From NCBI RefSeq assembly GCF_001678945.1, contig NZ_CP015124.1, forward strand, positions 3,262,001 through 3,326,000: DNA of 64,000 nt, read 5' to 3'. Below the pieces are notes generated by a model, which did no database searches, was not told the DNA's origin, and was given only the letters and a program-made list of their open reading frames with translations. Positions 57,723-64,000 of this stretch are shown piece after piece; the first letter of the stretch is position 1; every line of letters begins with the position of its first letter. The translations under genes were made by a program, and so were the position numbers. The DNA is from Phaeobacter gallaeciensis (GTDB lineage Bacteria > Pseudomonadota > Alphaproteobacteria > Rhodobacterales > Rhodobacteraceae).

Positions 57723-58472
57723 TTATTTGCTGATCAAGGGCCGCTTGCGCACGGGTACGCCGCGGGCTGCAGCCACCACGCTCACCAGATCATCGACGAG
57801 TACCGTCAGATCCTTGCAGCCACGTTCCAGCAGCGTGAAATTCGACAGGATGACCGGATCCAGGGTCTGGTCTGCTTTCTCGATCGCCTTCAGGCCGCGC
57901 AGGGTGGCCAGGGTCTTGCTCAGGATCTCACGCATTTCCGGGCCGCAGGTCAGCATGAACCGCTCGATCACTTCGCCAACCGAGCGCTGGAAGGCCTGTG
58001 CTCCTGACAGGGCGGAAAACAAAATGCGCCGCTCGATTGCGGATGTCACGGATTTGATCAGCGCTGATACTGTCAGCTCTTCCTTGACGATGTAATCCGC
58101 GCAGCCGTTTCGCATCGCCTCGACCGCGGTATGGTGAGAGGTGACGCTGGTCAGCATGATTGGGATTGCGTCGGCCTGGTCTTCATGGGCAATCAGCGCC
58201 CTCAGCGCATCCAGCCCGGTTTCCATGCCCAGATTATGATCAAGGAACACTATATCGAACGTGTTCTGGTCCAGTTCCCGGCGCATGTCGGCGACGGTGG
58301 CGACCTCTGTGAACTCGATCTGCAGTCCTGCCTTCTTGCAGGTTTTGATCAAGCGCAATCGGTCGATCGGATCGTCATCCAAAGTCAGCGCAGTCAAAGG
58401 TTGCTGTGCTTCCTGAGGGACCTCTTCAGGAACTGTGGAACTGATGGTTTCTTCGTCAATGTCATTCGTCAT
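57723..58472 (-). CDS. Response regulator with unidentified helical C-terminal domain
   Basis: A 249-residue protein. After a 25-residue acidic tail, the receiver (about 28-150) has LDDDP, phospho-acceptor Asp78 in DIVFLDHNLGMETG and Lys in DYIVKEEL. The region after Asp78 (HNLGMETG) departs from the usual MPxxxG. The C-terminal 100 residues are helical, with no DNA-binding, GGDEF or EAL motif. They could be a dimerisation or phosphotransfer-like bundle, but no family is recognised. First gene of the cluster, 145 bp before the large kinase; AGAAGGTGA precedes the ATG. Confidence 0.85.
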   Translation of the reverse strand: MTNDIDEETISSTVPEEVPQEAQQPLTALTLDDDPIDRLRLIKTCKKAGLQIEFTEVATVADMRRELDQNTFDIVFLDHNLGMETGLDALRALIAHEDQADAIPIMLTSVTSHHTAVEAMRNGCADYIVKEELTVSALIKSVTSAIERRILFSALSGAQAFQRSVGEVIERFMLTCGPEMREILSKTLATLRGLKAIEKADQTLDPVILSNFTLLERGCKDLTVLVDDLVSVVAAARGVPVRKRPLISK

Positions 58473-59176
58473 ACCGGATCACCTTCTAACTAACATCGGG
58501 GATCTATGGCACTTCAGATCGCCCGGGAGTGGGCTTGGCCGACGTTCAACCCCTGACACACATCGGGGTACCCTGTCACTATTCGCCACAGTGGCTAACA
58601 ATCTGTAAAACGCGCTGCGGCGGCTGGTGGCCGTAAGCAGGGTATTCTGGAGGGGTTTTCGCTGCAGGGCAGTAGATTTTCCTATCCATTTTTTTGACAA
58701 TTGGCAGGGCATTGAAATCGCTCAAATTATTCGCGTTAAAGGGGAGGGCGCGGGCTTTGTGTCGCGTCAGAAGCCGCGCATCCCGAAGGTTCTAGGCGCC
58801 ATCTGATGATAGAGCATCAGCAAAGTTTAGGTGGCGCAAAAACTGCAATAAAAATGGTAGTTTGCGGGAATTTTATCTTGGATAGGCGAAGGAAAATCAG
58901 ACAGAAGTTTTGACCTTTTTGGTATCTCTTACTGGGCTGGCGCATGGCACGCCGCCCCGGCCAGGATATCCAGCCGGGCAGGGGGAGAGAATGACCGGTG
59001 TGAACCGGCGGCTTCTGCGGTAAGTTGTGCGGTGCCATCGTGGCACTCACGATGAATTTGTGGCTTTGCTGCCGCTGTGTAGGCAAGGATAGGCGGCGGC
59101 TGGACTTTGACCTTTCACTGGACAACGGCCATTGGTACGTTCTGCACAATAACAAAAACCGAGGCAGGCAAGAGCA
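58473..59176. other. 704-bp non-coding region between signalling cluster and Hint gene
   Basis: No coding frame is convincing; a 157-residue minus-strand frame is Arg/Pro/Cys-rich and unlike a protein. It must hold the promoters of both flanking genes. Two structured elements are present: a nested hairpin at 58796-58837 and a 6-bp stem CCCGGC/GCCGGG at 58956-58978. Confidence 0.5.
58796..58837. other. Nested stem-loop, possible structured RNA element
   Basis: GCGCCA (58796-58801) pairs with TGGCGC (58832-58837). Inside it TGATG (58804-58808) pairs with CATCA (58815-58819). No T-run follows on either strand, so it is not a typical terminator. It may belong to a long leader or a small RNA. Confidence 0.35.
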
Positions 59177-60238
59177 ATGAAAACGGGCTTTATTGGCACG
59201 TTTGTCATTTCTTGGTCGCAAACAGAATTGGACGGTCTGGCGTCCGCGCCGACCGATGCCCTGAGGATGGGGGCGGTCTGGTCGTGGCACGGGGACAGCC
59301 TGCGCCTGGACGGGCCGACAGAACTGTTGCGTCTGGAAGTGGCAGAGGGTGAGGCGGATATGCGACGCCGGGCGGCGCGGTCAGTGCGCAGGCTGGTGGG
59401 CGCTGCTGTCGATCCGGGCGCAGCCACCGCGACAGGGGATGAGACGGTTCCGGATCGGAGCTTTGTCATCACCGATGGTATGCGCCGATACACCGCGACG
59501 CTGATCGAGGCCGGAGCGGGCAGGCTGCCGCTCTTGATGTTTGTGGATGAGCTGCCGCCACGGGATGCGGACCTGTGGATCGTGCATCTTGCGCTGGACG
59601 TCGGACAGGCGCCGAAGCCGCAGGAGGATGCAGACAGTGGCTTGATCTGCTTCACGCCCGGAACCCTGATCGACACGCCCTCTGGTGCATGCCCGGTTGA
59701 GCACCTCAGCCCGGGTGATGTGGTGCAGACCCGCGATAATGGTCCTCAGAAAATCCGCTGGATCGGAGCCCGCCGGATGAGCGGCGCGCGGCTGTTCGTC
59801 TACCCGGGGCTGCGGCCAATTCGGCTGCGCGCTGGGGCGCTTGCGTCGGACCGTCCCGAGGGCGATTTGCTGGTCTCCCCGGAACACCGCCTGTTGCTGC
59901 GTGGCGGACGTGTGCGGGCGCTGTTCAATACGCCGGAAGTTCTGGTCGCGGCGCGGGACCTGATCAATGGGACCAGTATCGCCGCGGACACGCAGTTGCG
60001 TGAAGTGACCTATATTCATCTGCTGTTCGAAGAGCATCAGGTGCTTTGGGCGAATGGCGTGGAAAGCGAAAGCTTTCATCCCGCCAACGCCTCCCTTACA
60101 GCCTTGTCAGAGGGGGATCGCCAGCGACTGCAGACCCTGTTGCCGGGCGTGGATGAAAACCCGCTCAGCTATGGCGCCTTTGCCCGCCGCAACTTGACCG
60201 CATCCGAGGCGGCAATCCTGCGGCACGAGGCGGCCTAG
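59177..60238 (+). CDS. Hint-domain protein
   Basis: A 353-residue protein. The N-terminal part (about 1-150) is beta-rich and unrecognised, with no clear signal peptide. The Hint domain begins at Cys158 in SGLICFTPGTLIDTPSG, with HLSPGDVVQTRDNG, LLVSPEHRLLLRGG and YIHLLFEEHQVLWANGVESESF. The same module ends the RTX protein at 10788-13613, but here there are no calcium-binding repeats. Hint domains can cut the preceding peptide bond at the Cys. It is probably a secreted or surface protein of a family common in roseobacters. Confidence 0.85.
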   Translation: MKTGFIGTFVISWSQTELDGLASAPTDALRMGAVWSWHGDSLRLDGPTELLRLEVAEGEADMRRRAARSVRRLVGAAVDPGAATATGDETVPDRSFVITDGMRRYTATLIEAGAGRLPLLMFVDELPPRDADLWIVHLALDVGQAPKPQEDADSGLICFTPGTLIDTPSGACPVEHLSPGDVVQTRDNGPQKIRWIGARRMSGARLFVYPGLRPIRLRAGALASDRPEGDLLVSPEHRLLLRGGRVRALFNTPEVLVAARDLINGTSIAADTQLREVTYIHLLFEEHQVLWANGVESESFHPANASLTALSEGDRQRLQTLLPGVDENPLSYGAFARRNLTASEAAILRHEAA

Positions 60239-60281
60239 GCTGTTTTGCTCCCCGAATGGCAAAAACCGCAGCCTGCGGGTA

Positions 60282-60309
60282 TTGACTCGGGCGAGGCTGC
60301 CTATATAAG
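60282..60309 (+). promoter_or_regulatory. Strong promoter for rpsD
   Basis: TTGACT (60282-60287) and TATAAG (60304-60309) are separated by 16 bp, close to the sigma-70-type consensus. They lie 200 bp before the rpsD start, giving a leader of about 190 nt. Confidence 0.65.
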
Positions 60310-60440
60310 CGCGGCTTCATTGGTGTTGGTGGCCCCCGCAAGGGGATCCCTGTCATGCCGTAAGGCAAGAGGACAACGCCCTTTATAGCCGCCGTTTGCC
60401 CGGCTGCGTTCTGGCTGATCTGGTTTGCTGGCCCCCGCGT

Positions 60441-60484
60441 CCGCAATCCGAAAAGTGGGAACCGGTTTTCGGATCAAATTGCGG
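60441..60484 (+). repeat. Palindromic element in the rpsD leader
   Basis: ATCCGAAAA (60446-60454) pairs with TTTTCGGAT (60466-60474), extended below a small bulge by CCGCA/TGCGG (60441-60445 with 60480-60484). The core GAAAAGTGGGAACCGGTTTTC resembles a palindrome dispersed in many alphaproteobacterial intergenic regions. It ends 13 bp before the rpsD ribosome site. Confidence 0.6.
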
Positions 60485-60508
60485 AGCCATAAATAAAGGA
60501 GATCAGCC

Positions 60509-61129
60509 GTGACCAAACGCACGTCTGCCAAGTACAAAATCGACCGCCGCATGGGCGAAAACATCTGGGGCCGTCCGAAGTCCCCGGTCAACCGTCGTGA
60601 ATATGGCCCCGGCCAGCACGGTCAGCGCCGCAAGGGCAAACTGTCCGATTTCGGCATCCAGCTGCGTGCCAAGCAGAAGCTGAAAGGCTACTACGGCGAC
60701 CTGACCGAAAAGCAATTCCGCCGCATCTACGGTGAAGCCGAGCGTGTCAAAGGCGACACCGGTGAAAACCTGATCGGTCTGCTGGAGCGCCGCCTGGACG
60801 CCGTCGTATACCGTGCCAAGTTCGTGCCGACCGTCTTTGCTGCCCGTCAGTTCGTCAACCACGGCCACGTTCTGGTCAACGGCCAGCGCGTCAACATCCC
60901 CTCCTACCGTGTGAAAGAGGGTGATGTGATCGAGGTCCGCGACAAGTCCAAGCAACTGGCTGTCCTGCTGGAAGCCACTCAGCTGGCCGAGCGCGACGTT
61001 CCGGATTACATCGAAGCCGACCACTCCAAAATGAAAGCCACCTTCGTGCGCACCCCCTCCTTGGGCGATGTGCCTTACCCGGTGATGATGGAGCCGAACC
61101 TGGTCGTCGAATTCTACGCCAAAAACTAA
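60509..61129 (+). CDS. rpsD: 30S ribosomal protein S4
   Basis: A 206-residue primary 16S rRNA-binding protein. [25 protein letters not shown] at the start and the S4 RNA-binding domain (about 95-155, [36 protein letters not shown]) are diagnostic. The zinc-binding cysteines of some S4 versions are absent. The start is GTG with AAGGAGA 6 bp upstream. It is monocistronic, outside the S13-S11-alpha operon, which is usual for alphaproteobacteria. It has its own promoter, structured leader and terminator; autoregulation through the leader is possible. Confidence 0.98.
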   Translation: MTKRTSAKYKIDRRMGENIWGRPKSPVNRREYGPGQHGQRRKGKLSDFGIQLRAKQKLKGYYGDLTEKQFRRIYGEAERVKGDTGENLIGLLERRLDAVVYRAKFVPTVFAARQFVNHGHVLVNGQRVNIPSYRVKEGDVIEVRDKSKQLAVLLEATQLAERDVPDYIEADHSKMKATFVRTPSLGDVPYPVMMEPNLVVEFYAKN

Positions 61130-61155
61130 GTCGGATCCCTTTCGGGATTTGCGCA

Positions 61156-61181
61156 GGGGCTGCCTTCGGGCAGCCCCTTTT
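61156..61181 (+). terminator. Intrinsic terminator of rpsD
   Basis: GGGGCTGCC pairs with GGCAGCCCC across a stable TTCG tetraloop, followed by TTTT; 26 bp past the stop. Confidence 0.9.
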
Positions 61182-61334
61182 CCATTTTGGCAGTCGTTAC
61201 GACCCGCCGCTACCAACTTCACGCGGCGAAATGGTGCTGAGCGGCCGATTCTCATTTGTCTATTTGGCGTATCCAGTTGTAGGCTTGGGGCCGAGCATTG
61301 GGAATGCGCAGCCCATCAGACTGAGGTGACCAAG

Positions 61335-61907
61335 ATGAGAACAGTATTCGGCACGTTTCTGGCCGCAGCTTCAATGACACTGGCAACGGCCCTGGCAGCT
61401 GCGCCTGTCAAGCTGCAACCAGCAGATCCGCAGCCGGGTAGCGTCCGCTCGGGTCTTGCTGTGCGTTATGCCTATCCGCAGGACGTACGCACCCTGTCCG
61501 AGGCTTCGGCGGCGTTGAAACAGGGATCCGAAGCCGGGCGCCCGCTGAAGGGCCTTGATCATCGGGATACTAACGAAGGCGACATCACCCTAACGTCGAA
61601 ACAGGCCCAGCACGTGGTAGCCCGGATCACCGGCTATGTCCGCTTTGACAAACCCGGCGTCTACAATATCGATTTCCTGACCAATGACGGGCTGCGGGCG
61701 AAAATCGGCGGGCAGATCGTTGGTCAGTTCGATGGGCGGCAGACCTGTGACAGCACCGTCATGACCGAAGTCGAAGTGCCGGTAGCCGGATGGTATCCGC
61801 TGGATGCCTTGTATTTTCAGCGCCTTGGCACGGCTTGCCTTCACATGCGCATGGGCGCGGAAGGCGCGCGGATGAAGTGGATGCCTGACGCCGCCTTCGG
61901 CCACTGA
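61335..61907 (+). CDS. Exported PA14-like domain protein
   Basis: A 190-residue protein. A signal peptide (MRTVFGTFLAAASMTLATALAAAP) is followed by a beta-rich domain with PA14-like motifs (VARITGYVRFDKPGVYNIDFLTNDGLRAKIGG; VAGWYPLDALYFQRLGTACLHMRMG). PA14 domains often bind carbohydrate at the cell surface. Two Cys (TCDST and ACLHM) may form a disulphide. The ATG at 61335 is preferred since the signal peptide begins there. Solitary; function unknown. Confidence 0.75.
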   Translation: MRTVFGTFLAAASMTLATALAAAPVKLQPADPQPGSVRSGLAVRYAYPQDVRTLSEASAALKQGSEAGRPLKGLDHRDTNEGDITLTSKQAQHVVARITGYVRFDKPGVYNIDFLTNDGLRAKIGGQIVGQFDGRQTCDSTVMTEVEVPVAGWYPLDALYFQRLGTACLHMRMGAEGARMKWMPDAAFGH

Positions 61908-61910
61908 TCA

Positions 61911-61957
61911 CACCGGGCCCTTCCTGCCTTCCTGCGCCCTGATCGATCACCCCGGTG
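61911..61957. terminator. Possible long-loop hairpin between convergent genes
   Basis: CACCGGG (61911-61917) and CCCGGTG (61951-61957) are complementary across a 33-nt loop that fills the gap between the PA14-like and Lrp stops. Weak. Confidence 0.3.
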
Positions 61958-61959
61958 AG

Positions 61960-62421
61960 TCACAGGGGCAGGGGGCGTCCTTCGGCAATGGCTTCCATCG
62001 CGAAATATGAGGTGACGCTGTCCAGCTCTACCCCCGCGATCAGGCGCTGGTAGACCTTGTCGTAGCTGGTCATGTCTTCGGTAACCACTTTCAGCTGGTA
62101 GTCGTAATCACCGCCGATGCGGTGGAAGTCCACGACTTCGGGGATGGTCAGAACGTGCCTGCGGAAGGTTTCCAGCCAGTCCGCAGAATGGTGGCGCGTG
62201 CGCAGCATGACAAAGACCACCAGATCCAGTCCCAGTTTCGCGCGGTCAATCCGCGCGGTTGCCCCCTGTAGCACGCCGTTCTCATTCAGCGCCTTCAGCC
62301 GCCGCCAACAGGCGTTCTGCGATAGGCCAACCTTTTCGGCGAGTTCCCGTTGTGACAGGCTGGCATCCCCCTGAAGGCAGCGCAGGATGGCGCGATCAAT
62401 ATGATCTAGATTGTTAGTCAT
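61960..62421 (-). CDS. Lrp/AsnC-family regulator
   Basis: A 153-residue protein. The N-terminal helix-turn-helix (about 5-60, DHIDRAILRCLQGDASLSQRELAEKVGLSQNACWRRLKALNENGVL) is followed by the RAM ligand-binding domain (about 65-150, VFVMLRTRHH; VVDFHRIGGDYDYQLKVV). Lrp-type proteins respond to amino acids. It is divergent from a class V aminotransferase gene with 103 bp between the starts, so control of that gene is likely. Confidence 0.93.
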   Translation of the reverse strand: MTNNLDHIDRAILRCLQGDASLSQRELAEKVGLSQNACWRRLKALNENGVLQGATARIDRAKLGLDLVVFVMLRTRHHSADWLETFRRHVLTIPEVVDFHRIGGDYDYQLKVVTEDMTSYDKVYQRLIAGVELDSVTSYFAMEAIAEGRPLPL

Positions 62422-62524
62422 TTAGCGATCATATGACACAAATTTGCGCGCCATCAACCAAAATTAGGCGGAGTATTTCCAGCTCCAGAGGGTCAAGTTT
62501 CTATGGTGAAGAGCGGAGAAACAG

Positions 62525-63949
62525 ATGATCCTTGCCACCATAAAACAAACCCTGAAGGATGCGGCCCGCGAGGGGCGTCTGGCAGATGAACTGATCGGTG
62601 AGGGCGTGCAGATCCCTGGCGCCGATGGAATGGTGCCGCTGGTCTACGCCGATTATGTCGCCTCTGGCCGGGCGTTGCGGTCGGTCGAGGATTTCATCGT
62701 CTCCGACGTTCTGCCCTTCTACGCCAATTCCCATACCGAGGCCTCCTATTGCGGTGCCCATATGACCCGCCTGCGCCGCGCGGCGCGCGCGGAAATCGCG
62801 CGGATTACCGGGGCAAAACAGGAGGACGCGGTGATCTTTGCCGGGTCAGGGGCCACTGCCGGTTTCAACCGACTGGTCAGCCTACTGGGCGTGAATGAGG
62901 CCCGCGCGCCAGTGGTCTTTATCGGCCCTTATGAACACCACTCCAATATTCTGCCCTGGCGGGAGAGCCGCGCAACAGTCGTGGAGATCCCCGAAGCGGC
63001 GGGGGGCGGGCCTGATCTGGAGGTTCTTCAGGTGGCGTTGAGCGAATATGCCGCCTGCGATCTGAAGATCGGCAGTTTTTCGGCGGCCTCGAATGTGACC
63101 GGCATCCTGACCGATGCGGATGCGGTCAGTGATCTGCTGCATGCCCATGGCGCGCTTGCGGTTTGGGACTACGCCGGGGGCGGGCCCTATCTGCCGATCG
63201 ACATGGGCGGCAAGGGGGGCGCGCGCAAGGATGCCGTGGTCGTCTCACCGCACAAGTTTCCCGGTGGACCCGGTGCATCGGGCGTGCTGATCGTGAATGG
63301 CACTGCGGTGCGCCGCAAATGCCCTTCTTGGCCCGGGGGCGGCACGGTCAGCTTTGTCTCGCCTTGGGATCATGCCTACAGCGCGGATCTGGCGGCGCGT
63401 GAAGAGGCGGGAACACCGAACGTGATCGGTGATGTTCGCGCCGCGCTGGCGTTTCTGGTCAAGGAAGCCGTGGGTGAAGCTGAAATCGCCCGCCGGGAGG
63501 CCCGCTTCGGCGCCATGGCGCGGGAGGGCTGGCAGGGCAATCCGCAGCTGACCCTTTTGGGCCACCCGACTGCGCCGCGCCTGCCGGTGTTTTCCTTCAC
63601 CGTCCGGGGGGCTTCGGGGCGATCCGTGCATCAGCAGCTGTTCACTCGGATGCTGAGCGACTTCTATGGCATTCAAGCGCGGGGCGGCTGCGCCTGTGCA
63701 GGTCCCTATGCGCATCGGCTTCTGGATATCGATGCGCAGGATTCAAACGCGCTGTTCGCGGATCTTCAGGCAGGAAAAGAGCTGCGCAAACCCGGCTGGG
63801 TGCGGCTGAATTTTTCCTACCTGATGCGGGATGAAACCGCGCGATACATCATCGACAGCGTCAATGATCTGGCTCTTCGGGCCGAGGATCTGGCTGCGCG
63901 ATACGAGGCGGACCCGGCGACCGCGCGGTTCCAGCCAAGGGCAGCCTGA
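62525..63949 (+). CDS. Class V aminotransferase / cysteine desulfurase-like PLP enzyme
   Basis: A 474-residue fold-type I PLP protein. The Schiff-base Lys244 is in VVSPHKFPGGPGASGVL, and the pyridine-pairing Asp is in AVWDYAGGGP. IFAGSGATAGFNRLVSLL binds the phosphate, and a Cys-rich loop RGGCACAGPYAHRLL near residue 395 recalls group II desulfurases. No suf or isc genes are adjacent, so a housekeeping Fe-S role is unlikely. The divergent Lrp gene suggests amino-acid metabolism. The ATG at 62525 has GGAG about 10 bp upstream. Substrate unknown. Confidence 0.85.
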   Translation: MILATIKQTLKDAAREGRLADELIGEGVQIPGADGMVPLVYADYVASGRALRSVEDFIVSDVLPFYANSHTEASYCGAHMTRLRRAARAEIARITGAKQEDAVIFAGSGATAGFNRLVSLLGVNEARAPVVFIGPYEHHSNILPWRESRATVVEIPEAAGGGPDLEVLQVALSEYAACDLKIGSFSAASNVTGILTDADAVSDLLHAHGALAVWDYAGGGPYLPIDMGGKGGARKDAVVVSPHKFPGGPGASGVLIVNGTAVRRKCPSWPGGGTVSFVSPWDHAYSADLAAREEAGTPNVIGDVRAALAFLVKEAVGEAEIARREARFGAMAREGWQGNPQLTLLGHPTAPRLPVFSFTVRGASGRSVHQQLFTRMLSDFYGIQARGGCACAGPYAHRLLDIDAQDSNALFADLQAGKELRKPGWVRLNFSYLMRDETARYIIDSVNDLALRAEDLAARYEADPATARFQPRAA

Positions 63950-64000
63950 TCAGGCCAGGGTCGGCGACCACAGGACGACAGGCGGCGCAAAAAGCGCACT

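Noticed and set aside
58817-59290. 157-residue minus-strand frame in the non-coding gap
   Set aside because: Arg/Pro/Cys/Ser-rich with no ribosome site, and it overlaps the start of the Hint gene.

Overview
The window is a GC-rich chromosomal segment from an alphaproteobacterium, most likely a marine member of the Rhodobacteraceae (Roseobacter group). The placement rests on several things seen together: a calcium-binding repeat protein with a C-terminal Hint domain and a second Hint protein, a protocatechuate (pca) operon next to a pcaQ-type LysR gene, several ABC uptake operons paired with GntR or TetR regulators, and a solitary rpsD. This is inference from gene content; the genus cannot be fixed from the sequence alone. 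No insertion sequence, integrase, prophage or CRISPR array was seen, and the only RNA gene recognised is one tRNA-Gln.

Left part (1-13.6 kb). It opens with a partial Pro/Ala-rich protein and an extreme low-complexity protein (Q/G, then N/G/L, then Gly/Ala/Ser tracts). Divergent to them are an atypical LuxR-type regulator and a coupled small gene. Next is an amino-acid uptake locus: a kynureninase-like PLP enzyme, permease and binding protein on the minus strand, and a GntR regulator and ATPase on the plus strand, with paired GTATAC sites between. A membrane chemoreceptor and a 941-residue calcium-binding repeat/Hint protein follow.

Middle part (13.6-40.3 kb). A sensor kinase/OmpR-type regulator pair faces a GtsABCD-like sugar ABC operon across a tandem 10-bp direct repeat. 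A secreted trypsin-like protease and a compact four-gene type I secretion operon follow: a Bap-like adhesin with ten Ig-like repeats, a TolC-like outer-membrane protein, a LapB-like ATPase and an HlyD-like adaptor. Then come an M24 peptidase, a GntR regulator, glutathione-dependent formaldehyde dehydrogenase, a CueR-type MerR regulator, and a PHP-family hydrolase whose reading frame runs antisense into that regulator. The pcaC-pcaH-pcaG operon ends in a beta-keto acid cleavage enzyme gene and faces pcaQ.

Right part (40.3-64 kb). A TetR-controlled branched-chain-type ABC operon includes an acyl-CoA ligase, suggesting uptake and CoA activation of an organic acid. It is followed by a Tat-exported metallo-beta-lactamase-fold protein, a winged-helix/TPR regulator, a quinone reductase and tRNA-Gln. 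A signalling island then holds a globin-coupled chemoreceptor and four minus-strand receiver/kinase genes. The window closes with a second Hint protein, rpsD with a palindromic leader, a small PA14-like exported protein, and an Lrp regulator divergent from a class V aminotransferase.

The recurring themes are surface or secreted proteins (low-complexity protein, calcium-binding repeat/Hint protein, Bap adhesin, protease, PA14-like protein), sensing, and transport coupled to catabolism of amino acids, sugars and aromatic or other organic acids.
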